Shown here: positions 63,962 to 64,000 of the stretch, in pieces
Numbering within the stretch: position 1 is the first letter of the stretch
Layout: each line of letters starts with the position of its first letter
Source: Chitinophaga lutea
Lineage (GTDB): Bacteria > Bacteroidota > Bacteroidia > Chitinophagales > Chitinophagaceae
DNA length: 64,000 bases
Direction: 5' to 3'
Assembly: GCF_003813775.1 (NCBI RefSeq)
Contig: NZ_RPDH01000002.1
Span: forward strand, 1,860,001 to 1,924,000
Notes under the pieces: generated by a model
Databases searched by the model: none
Seen by the model: only the letters and a program-made list of their open reading frames with translations
What the model was told of the DNA's origin: nothing
Made by a program: the position numbers and the translations under genes

Positions 63962-64000
63962 ATGCTTAAAGAGGTTCCTAAGCGTTATGAAGTCATCGGT
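63962..64000 (+). CDS. Possible start of a gene cut by the window end
   Basis: From ATG 63962 a 13-codon frame, MLKEVPKRYEVIG, runs to the edge, and the same frame is open back to a TAA near 63870. Too short to call. Bases 63774-63961 otherwise hold only the copied promoter and AT-rich DNA. Confidence 0.2.
   Translation, partial: MLKEVPKRYEVIG

Overview
The window looks like chromosomal DNA of a Bacteroidota, most likely a Chitinophaga-like member of the Chitinophagaceae. This is inferred, not proven. The signs are GC-rich coding with Bacteroidota-type promoters (TTTG, 19-20 bases, TAnnTTTG; clearest at 42464-42495 and 60075-60105), many secreted carbohydrate-active proteins, a GlxA-type AraC regulator, a GH20 hexosaminidase, and DUF2130, DUF4136 and DUF3050 proteins. 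No rRNA, tRNA, CRISPR array or intact transposase was seen.

Layout. 1-8200: a tightly overlapping minus-strand operon (beta-helix glycosidase, class III aminotransferase, galactonate-dehydratase-like enolase, SDR, ceramidase-like protein, SSS symporter), which probably takes up and breaks down an acidic sugar. A nearby GntR/FCD regulator shares a TTGTAAAC-type operator with the operon promoter. 8300-14800: a cNMP-domain histidine kinase paired with a response regulator fused to a thioredoxin-reductase-like flavoprotein, then small stress-like proteins, a YihY membrane protein and another thioredoxin-reductase-like enzyme. 15256-16425: mannonate dehydratase. 16493-28632: a nitrate/nitrite assimilation island with an Fnr-like regulator rich in N-terminal cysteines, cobA, nirB, nirD, a porin, narK, a three-module nitrate reductase, and a sulfite-reductase-fold protein ending in a rubredoxin. 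29100-34171: molybdenum cofactor genes (moeA, moaC, mobA, moaE, moaD, moaA) plus an unknown gene coupled to moaA and a TauE/SafE permease. The cofactor feeds the nitrate reductase and siroheme from cobA feeds NirB, so 16.5-34 kb works as one nitrogen unit.

34205-60009 is mixed: an FtsX/MacB-type permease, lipoproteins, aldo/keto reductase, GH20, amidohydrolase, a PhyH dioxygenase preceded by a 27-residue leader peptide ending in four cysteines, an SDR, a GlxA-type regulator, fatty-acid and glutaryl-CoA enzymes, Mrp, PaiB, a Tat-exported Gfo/Idh/MocA oxidoreductase with a TIM-barrel partner, pyrF, apbE and a DUF2130 protein. 60010-64000 is an accessory end: tandem terminators, a HigB/HigA toxin-antitoxin pair with a clear operator, unknown genes, a DUF3050 gene flanked by an intact and a decayed copy of a DUF4352 gene, and a small inverted-repeat element.

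Non-coding structure is unusually rich. There are two approximately 72-bp tandem arrays on opposite strands sharing a core (14839-15198 and 28618-28990), an exact 113-bp tandem array (49738-49985), and a run of about seven hairpins (53343-53556). The strongest candidates for something undescribed are the tetracysteine leader before phyH, the sulfite-reductase/rubredoxin fusion beside the nitrate reductase, and the kinase plus REC-flavoprotein pair.
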